From assembly GCA_031835245.1 (NCBI GenBank), contig JAVKOQ010000106.1:1-64000 (forward strand): a stretch of 64,000 bases of DNA. The letters run 5' to 3'. The notes beneath the pieces are model-generated. The model ran no database searches. It was given only the letters and a program-made list of their open reading frames with translations, and had not been told where the DNA came from. How positions within the stretch are numbered: position 1 is the stretch's first letter; each line of letters begins with the position of its first letter. Positions 20,226-30,856 of the stretch are shown one piece after another. The DNA comes from Balamuthia mandrillaris. Lineage: Eukaryota > Discosea > Longamoebia > Balamuthiidae. A program made the position numbers and the translations under genes.

Positions 20226-22102
20226 GAGGGGGGGAATTAAGGACAAACAAAGCTAACCTGTCGTCTTAGTTTGTAGGAATAAAGTTCATTGTGCGAAGGA
20301 AAGCGAAGCAAATGATCGGCAAGATGACCGTTGCTGTCACAGAAAGCGGTATCACAGGTGAGGCAGTGCACCAGATTGGCTTCGTTTCTGCATTGAGTGC
20401 ATCTTGCTTCTTTGTTCTTTCCGAGTTGTTGACATCTATTTGTTGTGAGTGAGACTGAACAATGAAGAAAGGAGAAAGAAGAATATACAGAGAATAAAGA
20501 ACGAAAAAATGAAGAATGAAGAAAGGGGTGATAAAGAAAAAGGAATGGAAAACAAGAACAAAAGAGAACAAACCTTTTATACATGTCTCTTTGTCTTTTG
20601 CTGTAAATAACTTTACTGTCGTTGTAGTCGGCCACTTCATCTTCGTCTTGTCCTGCTGGTTCTGTGTGACCAACAACAGGAATGCCAATAAAGGCAGTGC
20701 AGTCCTTGGGTAAGTGGCCTGTTCGTGTACATTTCCAACTATTTTGGATCATCAAATAAGGGTTTAGAAAAAGCCAAACATGCATAAAGGAGAAGAAAGG
20801 TAACAAGAAGTAAAACAAAACACAAGCATAGAAAGTAGAAAAAGAAAGAAGATAAAGAAAAAAGAAAAGAAGAGAAAGAAGGAGAATGAAGATTTTAATG
20901 TACCATTTGTAGGTTGATAAACTGCTCATTCGTGGCTGAACTTTTGAAGAATCACGACTAAATACATCAGGAGCCATTTCAGGTGGCAGAAGAGCTTGTC
21001 GTCCATTGGGAGAGGGATGTCTACCTGCCCCTCTATCCTTCCTTTTTCTATCATGGCATTTGTTTAGATTAGGCACAAGTGCTGTGTAGGAAGCTAGCGG
21101 ACCCTCTGGATTTGCTATTGTCGGCATTCGTTTTGGCTACATGTTAGTTCGATAACGAAGAAACAAAGAGAAGAAGGAAAGCAAGAAAGGAGCAAGAAGA
21201 AGAATAAGGAAAAGCATAAAGAAGAACAAACGATGCGGAGGAAGCGTACATTGTTGCTTTGTTACAAGTTCTTCAAGTTGCACGAACGAAGGCATCATCT
21301 TAGACCCGCCTGTTGCTTGTTCTCTTTGTTGATAGTCTTCCTCCTTGCTCCCTTTATCTTTTTCCTCTTCAGCCACTTCCTCCTCTTCTTCTTGCGAAAA
21401 CGCCGACGCCACCATTGCTGCGAGCCCCAACGCACCTCCCCCGCCTCTGTCTTCTTGCTCTTCCTCCTCCTCTTCCTTTGCTGTGCTTATTCTTCTTCGC
21501 TTCTTCGATGAAGCCAAAGAAGAGGCAAAAGAAGGCAAGGAGTGCCGTCCTTCCTCTCTCAGCAGCTCTTCTTCTTTTTCCTCGTTCGCTTGTTCGATGC
21601 CAAACAGGTCCCCTTCCAGCTCGTCTTCTTCTTCTTCTGCTCCTCTTTCTTCTTCGTTGTTGCGGGTGGCAGCTGCTGCTTGTGGTTCTAGCAGGGTGAC
21701 GAGTGGCCGTTGAGGTCGAACGGGCGCCCCATAGGTTCCGGTGTAGGGATTGAATCGTTTTGGTAGGCTGGCGCGTCTTCGTTTCTGGTTCGCTCCTATC
21801 CTCAAATCTTAGTTCACAACTACACACACAAAAGAGAAGAAGAGCAACGATAATGAATGACACACCAACCGCCACCATAGCAACAAACAACAAACATCAA
21901 CAGAAGAGGAGAGCAAAGAAGAAGATAATGAAAAAACACATTAAATACCGTTTTGCTTAGAGGGCATGTCAATCCCGGTGGAAGTGGAAGTGGAAGTGGA
22001 AGCCACCACGTCCTTCGTCCCCGTGTCGCCAGCAACGAGCTTGTACGTCTGCAGCGTGTCGAGCATGCACGACAGGGGGGAGCTCCTGCTGCTACGGGAC
22101 AT
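19792..22102 (-). CDS. Zinc-knuckle and B-box-like Cys-rich protein
   Basis: Seven exons on the minus strand: 22102-21949, 21807-21266 (donor less certain), 21136-20904, 20738-20574, 20435-20258, 20150-20038, 19966-19792; 519 residues. The N-terminal half is disordered, with acidic runs. In the middle CWKCTRTGHLPKDC is a CX2CX4HX4C zinc knuckle whose first Cys is made by joining exons 3 and 4. Next comes CTQCRNEANLVHCLTCDTAF with a following Cys and His pair, resembling a B-box, then CCKSTC and CSDCL, and a C-terminal His/Cys cluster (CDNHFEWHRMNCNHHH). It probably binds nucleic acid and zinc. I do not recognise a named family for the whole protein. Its 3' end is only 71 bp from that of the LOG gene. 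Confidence 0.75.
20185..20234. repeat. (GA)n run in zinc-knuckle gene intron
   Basis: About 50 bp of GAGA ending in a G-run on the plus strand, inside the intron 20151-20257 of the minus-strand gene. Confidence 0.8.
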
Positions 22103-22289
22103 CTTTCTTTTCTTCTTGCTTGTTGTTTTTTGCGGACAAATGACCACTTTTTGTTTAGAGCTGCTGCACAAATAAGCTTAAACTTCATGACGACGCGATG
22201 CAACTTGGTACTTTAGCGGCAGGAAGGAACAAGGGAGACGAGAGAGAACTGGAACAAAAAAAAGAACAAATGGGTCGGTTTCCACGATG
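22103..22289. other. Short spacer between two minus-strand genes
   Basis: Holds the promoter of the zinc-knuckle gene (start 22102) and the 3' UTR of the four-TM gene (stop 22290). No motif recognised. Confidence 0.35.
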
Positions 22290-23242
22290 CTAGCTGGAAG
22301 CATAGTCCTCTTCCATCAACGGCATCCCCTCGAACGAATGGCTGCTGGTGGTGGCCGTTCTGCTCCCATAGTAGTCGTAGTAATTGTAGTCCTCCTCCTT
22401 CTTGCCCTCCCTCCACCGCAGCCCCTGAATGCAGAGTATGGCCGCGCCGAGCAGGCCAAACAGCAGGTCCAGGATGACGTAGAAGAGGGCGATGCTCCAC
22501 AGGGCCGTGGGCTTGCAGAAAATATCGTCGCACAGCTGCTTGCGGTACTGCGCGTCGCACCACCCGGAAAGCCCGGAGAGGATGATGCTGCCCCAAATGC
22601 CAAAGGCAGGCAGTATGAAGAACAGCCAGGAGAGGCTCAGCAGAGCGGTGATGGACTTGAGCTTACGCCCTGTGGGTACCCTGCGCAAAGGGAACAGCGG
22701 TTGCCCACGATAGAAGGGGTCCACAGACGGATCCGGCAGGGAGATACAGGCGAAGCAGAGGACAATGCAGGAGGCGCCGATGGGGATGGTGGCGATGAAG
22801 GTGGAGAGGGTGTAGACGTAGAGGTGGTGCTTGGACTCGCATTCGTACTCGGAGGTGAGGAAGTGGTCTTGTACCACCAGGGCTATGACGGTAATGATGA
22901 TCACTATAGCGCGGAGGTCAGAGTTACATTACTTGGTCCGTCCAGAAAGACAAGAGAGAGAAGAGAGGGAGAGAGAGAAAAGAGAGAGAAGAGAAAGTAA
23001 TAGACAAGAGAGAGAAGAGAGAGGAGAGAGAGAGAAGAGAAAGTAATAGAATAGAGAAGTGAGGAGAAAAGAACAAAAGTGGAGAGAAGAAAGAAGAGAA
23101 AAAATGAGAAGGCAAAAACGACAGAACGAAGAAACTAGAGAAGCAACAGCCAAAGAAGAGAAAAGCAAGAGCGGTACAAACCCCCAATAATGAAGAGCAT
23201 GAAGAGCACGCCCTTAACGAGAGTCCAACCGGAAGGACTCAT
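22290..23242 (-). CDS. Four-TM membrane protein of unknown family
   Basis: Two exons, 23242-23182 and 22903-22290; 224 residues. Four hydrophobic helices are clear: about 10-32 (completed across the splice, GVLFMLFIIGVIIITVIALV), 50-72, 102-125 and 148-172. A loop with several Cys (CDAQYRKQLCDDIFC) lies between helices 3 and 4. The cytosolic tail is acidic with Tyr repeats (DYNYYDYYG) and ends EEDYASS, possible sorting or phosphorylation sites. The topology recalls MARVEL or tetraspan proteins, but I see no diagnostic CCG motif, so no family is assigned. The intron is packed with purine runs on the plus strand. Confidence 0.75.
22940..23165. repeat. (GAGAA)n purine run in four-TM gene intron
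   Basis: More than 200 bp of GAGAGAA words, with a 45-bp segment repeated in direct orientation around 22990-23050 (ending GTAATAGA both times). It fills the intron of the minus-strand gene. Confidence 0.85.
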
Positions 23243-23723
23243 GATGCTTCTTTTTATTTCAACCACCTCTTATAAGCAAAAGGAACAAGCAAGCCCACCC
23301 ACCATGCAGTCCTCCTCCTCGTTCCTTCTTTTTCTGTTGGTTTTAAACAAGCCAACAGGTTATATTCATTTCGGGAAATTGAACAATCTCCTACTATGCG
23401 AAATAGCAATAGTTGTTTTCGTGACATTCCGAAACTTAGTATCGTTGCAGTTTCTTTTTTGTGCTACGTTGGTCCTCCTTTGCTTCCTGGTCATCCCAAT
23501 GAACAACAAGTTGCTAAAGTTTGAATGCCAACAGGCCAGTGCTTAGCCACCCCCAACTCCTTTTGCTCCCCGTCCTTGGAGGAGATTTGATCAATATCCA
23601 TGACGTCATGGAATTGATCTTGCATTTTTTCAAAACTCCAATCATATTTCATATTTCCTAGTGATCCATCCGTGTCGACGTGGAATTACTTTTGGTTGGA
23701 CGAAGAAAGAAAGAAACGAAAAA
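23243..23723. promoter_or_regulatory. Divergent spacer with CRE palindrome and GTCGACGTGG
   Basis: Between the four-TM gene and the MORN gene. A perfect 14-bp palindrome CCATGACGTCATGG at 23598-23611 contains TGACGTCA, the canonical CRE/bZIP site, and is itself flanked by TCAAT on the left and ATTGA on the right. GTCGACGTGG follows at 23674-23683, about 45 bp before the MORN start. No gene is seen in the remaining 350 bp. Confidence 0.6.
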
Positions 23724-25094
23724 ATGATGAGGAAGAACAGCCGAACGGAGGAGCCCCTTCCTCCCACTCCCCCTCGTGCCTCCACTCCTCGTCTTCCTAC
23801 CGACTCTCCCAACTCCAAAAGCAACAACAGCACCAACAAGAAAAAGAAGACCTCTTCGTCGGCATCGTCATCTGCTGCCTCGAATTTGGTCTTCGTGGAT
23901 GAGGAAGCGATCAAGAACCTGCCTGACGTCTGCTGCTACATTGGGCAACTCAACCAGGACAACCAGTTCCATGGCATGGGCAGCCTCACGTGGCAGGACG
24001 GCCGAAAGTACGTGGGAGGGTGGCGCAACCATTGCATGCATGGCGCTGGCACCATGCTCTGGATGGATGGCTCTCGTTATCAAGGTTTGTTTTTTTTTTA
24101 ATAATTTCTATTTTTATATTATTTTTTATATTCTTTATTTATTTTTATTTATTTTTATATATTTTTTTTGTTATTTATTTTGTTTTATTTATTTTTATTT
24201 TTATTTATATGTGTTTATTTTATTTATTTTCGCTATTTATACGAACAGGAGAGTTCAAACAAAATCTTCGCCAGGGCCAAGGCGTCCACACCTTTGCGGA
24301 TGGGAGCAGCTATGCCGGCATGTTCAAGGCGGGCAAGCGTCATGGCTTTGGCAAGCGACGTTACACCGATGGTCGCGTCTATGAAGGTTTATAATCTCTT
24401 TTTCCTTGTTGATGTTTATTCCTTTCCGTTCTCTTCGTGCCTTCTCTCTTCTCTCTTTTCTGTTTTCTTTCGCGTCTTTTCTTTCTTGTTCCCTCTTTCT
24501 TCCTTTCTTATCGTTTCTTTCTTCTTCAAAGGCGAGTACAAAGACGAGATCCAACACGGCACTGGGGTGATGACCTGGCCGGATGGCAGTCGGTATGAGG
24601 GTCACTATAAAGCAGGCAAACGACACGGGCACGGTGTCATGACGTGGGCCAACGGAAAGGGCACCTATGACGGCGACTGGCACAACGACTTGCGACATGG
24701 CCGAGGGCGACGCGTCTATGAGGATGGCACCATCTTTGAAGGCTCTTATGTTCGCAACAATCCGCATGGTCCTGTACGTGCACGCTCTCTTTTCTTGGTT
24801 TCTACTTTTACTGATAGAACGAAATAACACAAAAAGGGAAAAGAAATATTTTTGAACGGAAGTACTTTTGAAGGCAATTGGGTGGAAGGAGAGAAGCATG
24901 GGCCTGGAAGGCTGCGGGATGCAGACAAGGGCCACCAAACGTTTGCAGAGGTATGGGAACGAGGAAGGAAGGTCTCTTCCGTTCCTTGCGAGGATGATGA
25001 CGCTGGCGGCATGGATGCAACCACAACCCAAACCACGGAGAAAGAAAACGAGAAAGAGAAAGAAAAGGGGAACGAAAAAGAGGAAGAATCCTGA
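23724..25094 (+). CDS. MORN-repeat protein
   Basis: Four exons, 23724-24084, 24249-24386, 24532-24773, 24837-25094; 332 residues. After a 65-residue basic, Ser/Pro-rich head come about eight MORN units, for example HGAGTMLWMDGSRYQGEF, HGTGVMTWPDGSRYEGHY and HGRGRRVYEDGTIFEGSY, with the splices falling inside or between units. The tail is Glu/Lys-rich. MORN proteins form elongated beta scaffolds that tie proteins to membranes or the cytoskeleton, as in phosphatidylinositol-phosphate kinases and junctophilins; no enzyme domain is present here, so a scaffold is likely. Intron 1 is an AT-rich run of TTTAT words, unlike the CT-rich introns elsewhere. Confidence 0.92.
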
Positions 25095-25312
25095 GTCTCG
25101 GGTCGACACGGTGTATATTCAGGACGACACGAAGTTTAATACGCGATATTTCCCCGGTTCGGTCAAATAGAGAAACTGTCCATTGCATTTACGTGAATTT
25201 TCTGCCTAAAATGGGTGGACACTTTTTTCATCTGTTTTTTCGTTCCACTACCTGAAATTTCGCTTCCTTAAAAGAAAAAATAAATAAAAATAAATAAAAG
25301 AAACAACAAAAA
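25095..25312. promoter_or_regulatory. Short spacer upstream of phosphatase gene
   Basis: GTCGACACGG at 25102 is immediately after the MORN stop, and an AAATAAAAATAAATAAAAG run immediately precedes the phosphatase start. It acts as MORN 3' UTR and phosphatase promoter. Confidence 0.4.
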
Positions 25313-27512
25313 ATGTTTAGCAAGTCTTCTTCTGCTGTGGAGCGAAAGTGGGAGAGGAAAGGAAGGAAAGTGAACGACGCGGAGGTCCTCCAAAAGCTTC
25401 TCTTCAACTTTCGGGACCTGGCCGAGGTGAACGACCCCGCCGTCTACCAAGACATTCTGCTTCACTTCAACCCTGCTGCTTCTCCCAAAGAAAAGCAAAA
25501 GGAGGAAGAGGAAGCAGCAGCAGCAACAGAAGAGCACCAAGAAACCAACGAACCCAAAGACAAAACGGAAAGCAATGATGTATGTCCCATTTTCTTCTTC
25601 AAAGGATGGTCCACGTCAAACCTGTCCTCTATAACGTATGACAAGATAACGCCGGGAAAGATCTATCGCAGCGCCGCCGTTTCGCGCTCGCTCATGCATG
25701 CGGAGCAGGTCCCCTTGGTGCTGGCCTGGCTGAAGACCAATGTAGGGGTGAGGACGATCATCGACCTGAGGGACGCGGAGGAGAAGAGCATGGACGCTCA
25801 GGACTTGGCTGTGGAAGCTGAATATCCAACTTTGGTTTGTTTCTCAATGTTGCTTGCTGCTTGTTGCTTTCTGCTTGTTATTGTGGTTCTTCTGCTTCTT
25901 TTGCTTCTTCTAGTTCTTCTTCTTCTTCTGTTTCTTCTTCTTGTTTCTTTTAACTCTAATAATAATCTATGAAAACAAAGGATGCTTATGCGTTTATGTC
26001 GCATGATGAAGTGGAATACAAACGTTACAATGTAAGCCTCGTGAGCAAGACCTTGCGAATCAAGTTGTTCACGGAAGCCAATGCCAAAACACAAGCGTTC
26101 GTTTTTCTTTTCACTTCTCTCTACTCGTTGCTTCTATGCTTCTTTGCTCCGTTCGCTTTTCTCCATTATCTCCTTGTTTCTTTGATACTTCTCCTGTGCT
26201 TACGTCCATTTGTTTCCTTACAGAACGGTATTAAAAGCTGTTGCGAGCGGCGGCTCTGCCACAAAGACCTTTTCTCGTCGCCGCATGAACCGCCTTGGCC
26301 TCCTCGGCCTCTCCAAAATGATGCTCATCTACGCCCAGGAGGAGATCGTCCTCATCCTTCGCATCTGTCGTCACTCACTTACGCACAACTCCTATCCGAT
26401 TCTCTATCACTGTTCCAGCGGCAAAGACAGAACAGGGCTCATCACCGCTTTGCTCCTCGCCCTCTGCGGAGTGCCAGAGGAACTCATCCTGCTCAACTAT
26501 CATCGCTCTGAATGGCTGTTGCAGCCAGTACACCACTTGATAGCTGCTGAGAACCAGAAGAAAGGATTGGAGGGGTTTGACGGAACGCCTCCAGAAGTAA
26601 TGAAGGGAGTATTGCAGTTCGTGGAGGATGAATGGGGTGGAGTGCCTCAGTACTTGACCTCCATCGGCTTTGCTCCTTGGGAGCAAAGACAGCTCGTTAT
26701 CCAGCTTACTGGGTCGGTTCCTTCTTATGCAACGACTTCTCCACGTGCTCTTCTCTCCTCATCCTCCTCATCTTCTGCTACTACTGCTTTGCAACAACAA
26801 CTCCAATATCAACAATATGCAGACCAGAAAAGAGGCTCGGTTGACTTTTATAAGTACTTGTCGCAAGGGTCGCTGAAGTTACAAAAGACCATCAACAATC
26901 CGAACAGCGATCAAGACATCCATCGCGAGTACAAGATACGCTCTCTTATTGAGGGGTTGAACCAACGCGATCTTACTGCTGTTATCATGAATATTGCTAT
27001 GAAGGTATGAGTTGTTAGCTTCCTTCCTATTGTTTCTCTTGCTTAACTTTTGTTTCTATAACAGTTCAAAGAGCCAGCGTTACAAGAGCAATTGGAAGAA
27101 ATCATTTTGGCCCAACAACAAGAAAAAGAGAAGATGCAACAGATCAAAAAGAAACACCACTCGAAAGATGAAGCAGGGTCATCAACGCGAGGATCTCGCG
27201 CCTCTAGTCTTTCTCAAGCCGTTCTTCCAAAGTTTACTCGCAATAGCAGCGGCGCTAATACCGTCGGTAAACGTAAAAAGTCTCCTCGCCGCCCAAGTGC
27301 CTCCGTAAGTTAACTCTTCTCTCTCTCTCTCTCTCTCTATTTCTCTCTCTCTCTCTCTCTCTCTGATCTCTTTCTTTATTATGCTCTCTTCCTGTTCTGC
27401 ATTCTCTCTCTCTCTCTCTCTGTCTCTCTTTCTGTTGGTTTTTCTTATTCATTGGTTGTAAACTATACAGGAAAAAGAAATTGCAAAAGTGGAAAGCAAA
27501 GGACAGTTATAG
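25313..27512 (+). CDS. Protein tyrosine/serine phosphatase (Y_phosphatase3-like)
   Basis: Five exons, 25313-25834, 25981-26096, 26224-27004, 27065-27304, 27471-27512; 566 residues. The catalytic P-loop is HCSSGKDRTG (CX5R with the K-D-R-T-G tail typical of the NFRD-type family), preceded by ITPGKIYRSAAVS and VRTIIDLRD, the general-acid side of the fold. An N-terminal acidic insert rich in Ala/Glu separates FNFRDL from this core. The C-terminal third is Ser-, Gln- and Lys-rich with no known domain and ends in a short fifth exon. Relatives dephosphorylate tyrosine residues or phosphoinositides; the substrate cannot be told here. Intron 4 holds several (CT)n runs. Confidence 0.88.
27312..27432. 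repeat. (CT)n runs in phosphatase intron 4
   Basis: Three blocks of CTCTCT separated by short unique words, inside 27305-27470 on the sense strand of the plus gene. Confidence 0.8.
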
Positions 27513-27612
27513 AGTTGCTTTTTAAACAATTGTTAAGAAGGCAAGCCAAAACACACAACAGGAACAAATAAAGAAAGAAAAATAATACAAGAGAAAAAAT
27601 AGATTACAGCAT

Positions 27613-28219
27613 TTATATCTTAACTTCCATGTGTATCAACTCGCTAATGTCAACTCCTCCTTTCTTATAATCCGGTTTCTTCTTGTACTCTGGCTCAAAG
27701 CCAAGGTCGGACATGAGAGCAGTGAAGCCTTGGATAAAGTCGGTGGCGAACTGCCGAAGAATGATCAGCGGCACAAAGTCGTCCAACTCTTCTTGATCCA
27801 GTGCCATCACGTCCTTTTTTTGTTCATAAAGAATAGTTAGATGACTTGCTCTTAGCTCAGAAAAAAAACAACAAACTTGTTCTTCCGCTGCTCGTTGCAT
27901 CATGTCAAACAGCTTTTGAGTGTTAACGCCATATGCCTTCTTGATGTTGAGTATCTTGTGCATAAGAACAATGGTGCCCCTGCTCAAGTAGTTTCCAGGG
28001 AAAGGATGGACTCCTCTCAGCTTCTTTCTGTCGCCCAATATCTCTTCGTTTTCTGAGAGAAGGGCGGAGAACCACTCCTCGAAAGCGGCTTTGCCTTTCT
28101 CCTCGATGGTGTTCCACATTAGCCACGTGCAATGACCTTTGAATTGTGTCTATTGGTTGCAATGCCACAAAACAGTATGAGAATAGAGGAGAGAGGAGAG
28201 AGGAGAGAGGAGAGAGGAG

Positions 28220-28260
<41 letters not shown>

Positions 28261-28968
28261 AGAGAGAGAGAGAGAGAGAGGAGAGAGGAGAGAGAGGAGA
28301 GAGGAGAGAGGAGAGAGAGAGGGAGAGGGAGAGGGAGAGAGGAGAGAGGAGAGAGGAGAGAGGAGAGAGGAGAGAGGAGAGACAGGAGACAGAGCGAACA
28401 AGAGTAGAGAGAAGAGAATACGCAAGAGCCCGAGAGAGAGAAGAGAACGAGAAAACAAGATAGAGATCGACGAAAGAAAAAGGAAAACGAGTAACAATGA
28501 AACGACACTGGAGAAATGGTAAAAGACAAGGACAAAAGAGAAGGAGAGTATAGAGCAAGAGAGGGAAGAAAAAGCAAAACCTGAAAGTCGGATCGAACTG
28601 GTTGGCTTTGGTTGTTGGAGGCAGCGTCTCGTTCGAAGCCCAACTTCACAAACTCGAGAAAGTTATCCAAACAAAAGCGTCCATCCTTCCGAACGTCCAA
28701 CACGAAGAGAGCACCCAAGTGAGTGAGTTCTACGTCGTATTCTTTAGGCGTTATATTGGAGGTATGCAGCTGTAAAACTTCTTGCAACACCTTTCTGTTA
28801 TGTTAATAGATAGAGATAAAGATGTTCGTTATAGAAGCGAAAGAGAAGTGTTTTGGGTACCAAATAATCACGATGTTCTCCTGAAGATGTGTTTCTGCTG
28901 TTGGCTGCCGTCAAGGCCCGGTTGAACTCTTCGGTTGTTTTGCTCGACAAGGACTCAAGGTTTCCCAT
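27613..28968 (-). CDS. EF-hand-like protein with N-myristoylation motif
   Basis: Four exons on the minus strand: 28968-28861, 28790-28581, 28149-27877, 27813-27613; 263 residues. It starts MGNLES, matching the MGxxxS consensus for N-myristoylation, so attachment to a membrane is plausible. One degenerate EF-hand-like loop is seen (DVRKDGRFCLDNFLEF). The rest is helical with no family I recognise. The last intron (63 nt) is a multiple of three and lacks stops, so intron retention would keep the frame. It shares a 171-bp divergent spacer with the uL24m gene; at the other end its stop is 100 bp from the phosphatase stop. Confidence 0.7.
28186..28402. repeat. (GAGAGGA)n purine array in intron
   Basis: About 215 bp of GAGAGGAGA words on the plus strand within the intron 28150-28580 of the minus gene. 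Confidence 0.9.
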
Positions 28969-29139
28969 TTCGTTTTCGTGTTTTTCTTTGTTCTTTTTTT
29001 AACAAGCCACTATATTAATTATTCCCTGTAATGCTTTCCATTTTAGGTAAAAGTTAATCAAAGGCGCATAAAATTCTGTGCACGATTTGGCAAGCAGTTG
29101 TACACGAAAGTAGCAGTGTTCGAACCGTGACGACGTGAT
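28969..29139. promoter_or_regulatory. 171-bp bidirectional spacer, EF-hand-like and uL24m genes
   Basis: Contains TTCGAACCGTGACGACGTGA at 29119-29138, a variant of the G(T/A)CGACRTG element, ending two bases before the upstream uL24m ATG. No other motif is clear. Confidence 0.5.
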
Positions 29140-30668
29140 ATGTCTACAAAAACTGCTCCCAATCCAAAAAATAAAAGAGAAAAAAGCGGAGAGAAGAGAG
29201 AGATGGCTCATCGCAACTTTGTTCGCGGAAGTCGGAGCTTGCCCTCCGTTAGGGCTCCCAAAGAGAAGATTAAAAAGTGGCACATCGTTCGTGAAGATTT
29301 GGTTCGTAGTGGATCTTTACATCTATCTTTTTTTTAAAGAGTTCATTTTTTCTAATGTTTCACTACACTCAAATTTTTGATTTTTTTTTTTCTTCTCACC
29401 CGACATAAGGTCCAAGTGATCGGCGGCAAAGAGAAAGGGAAGCAAGGCAAAGTGATCCGAGTGGACAGAAAGCACAACCGCCTTTACCTCCAGGGCATCA
29501 ACCTCGTCAAGCGACGCATCAAGGAGACGGAGAACAACGAGGCCAGTTATTTCTTCAAGGAGGCCCCCATTCACTACTCCAATGTCCTGCTCATTGATCC
29601 TTCCACTGGGTTCGTTTGTGTTTTTTGTTGCTTTTTTTGTAAAACGCTGTTTGTTTTTGTTTGTACCTGCCTGGTCGCTTCTGCTTGTTCTCTGTTCTTC
29701 GTCGTTCTCGTCTTTGTCGCTCTTCTTGTTCGTCCTTTCTCTTTCTCTCTTCTGTTGCATAACTTGTCCTTTCTGTTCTCCTTCTCCTTCTCCTTCTCCT
29801 TCTCCTTCTCCTTCTCCTTCTCCTTCTCCTTCTCCTTCTCCTTCTCCTTCTCCTTCTCCTTCTCCTTCTCCTTCTTCTCCTTCTCCTTCTCCTTCTCCTT
29901 CTCCTTCTCCTTCTCCTTCTCCTTCTCCTTCTCCTTCTCCTTCTCCTTCTCCTTCTCCTTCTCCTTCTCCTTCTCCTTCTCCTTCTCCTTCTCCTTCTCC
30001 TTCTCCTTCTCCTTCTCCTTCTCCTTCTTCTTGCTACTCTTCTTCTTCTTCTTCTTCTTCTTCTTCTTCTTCTTCTTCTTCTTCTTCTTCTTCTCGCTTT
30101 TCTCTTTCCTGAACAATTCACTCCCGCTCTCTTCTCCTTTCACTTTCTCTCTTTCTTCGAAACAAATGTTTTTCATCCAGTCCAAACTCCTCTCTAACAA
30201 AACACCAAAAACAGTAAGCCAACAAGAATAAAAACTCAGTTCGCAGAGGACGGCACGAAGCTTCGCGTCTCCAAAGCGACCGGCACCATCATCCCCAAGT
30301 CCCCCAAGCTGGCCGAGAAGAAGTTTACCTCCAAAGAGGGCGCGCAAGGACCCAAGGACACCGCCCCGGAGGACGTACTGGAGAAGACCTTTGACGAGCT
30401 CTCCCTCGTTCCCATTTTGACGGAGGAGAAGATTGCGCGCATTTGGCACAAGATAAAGGAGGACAGGAGGATCAAAGAAGAGGCGGAGATCCTGTTGACG
30501 AGAAGCCAGGAGAGGCTTTACCTCCGAAAGCTTCAGCAGCAACAGCGTAAGCAACAACCGATTGGAACGGAGGAGGCACTGGGATTGGGCATGGAAGAAG
30601 GGGAGGAGGAGGCGCAAGAGGAAGGCGCTCTGGATGCCTCCACCGTGAAGGAGCGGACGGTGGCTTGA
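29140..30668 (+). CDS. mrpl24: Mitochondrial ribosomal protein uL24m
   Basis: Three exons, 29140-29301, 29410-29609, 30215-30668; 271 residues. A KOW-type strand pair starts exon 2 (VQVIGGKEKGKQGKVIRVDR), followed by the L24 family block YSNVLLIDPSTGKPTRIKT, which is assembled exactly by the second splice, then DGTKLRVSKATGTIIP. The basic N-terminus fits a mitochondrial presequence; a second ATG at 29203 (MAHRNFVRGS) could be the start and would give a shorter presequence. The C-terminus extends 100 residues beyond bacterial L24 and is charged. The protein helps early assembly of the large mitoribosomal subunit. Intron 2 is 605 nt, mostly hexamer repeat. Confidence 0.88.
29777..30108. repeat. 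(TTCTCC)n then (TTC)n microsatellite, about 330 bp
   Basis: Roughly 40 copies of the hexamer, with one TTC slip near 29873, then about 20 TTC triplets. It lies wholly within intron 2 of the uL24m gene, so the long poly-Ser/Phe/Pro or poly-Arg frames on either strand are artefacts. Confidence 0.93.
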
Positions 30669-30856
30669 TAGCATGGCGTGCCTCTGTTCGTTTCTTCCCT
30701 TTTTTTCTTTCTTCTCATCATAAAAAAAAATGTGTTGTTGATGGGATTTGAACCACCGAAATGTGCTTCTGGGACGACATGAATATTGATAATATATAGG
30801 GTCGACGTGAGAAAGAGTTTCGTGTCGACACAAGACTTCCTCAAAACACAAAAAGG
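30669..30856. promoter_or_regulatory. Taspase promoter with three GWCGAC elements
   Basis: Spacer of 188 bp. GACGACATGA at 30773-30782, GTCGACGTGA at 30801-30810 and GTCGACACAA at 30824-30833 lie 25-85 bp before the start codon. A TTTGAACCACCG word at about 30747 resembles the TTCGAACCG words in two other spacers. Confidence 0.5.

Noticed and set aside
29591-30121. Long poly-Arg (minus) and poly-Ser/Pro (plus) open frames
   Set aside because: They are translations of the (TTCTCC)n intron repeat of the uL24m gene; conserved L24 sequence joins exactly across it.
30740-30765. GGGATTTGAACCA, antisense T-loop-like word
   Set aside because: T-stem mismatches at the inner pairs and no cloverleaf; more likely part of promoter words before the taspase gene.
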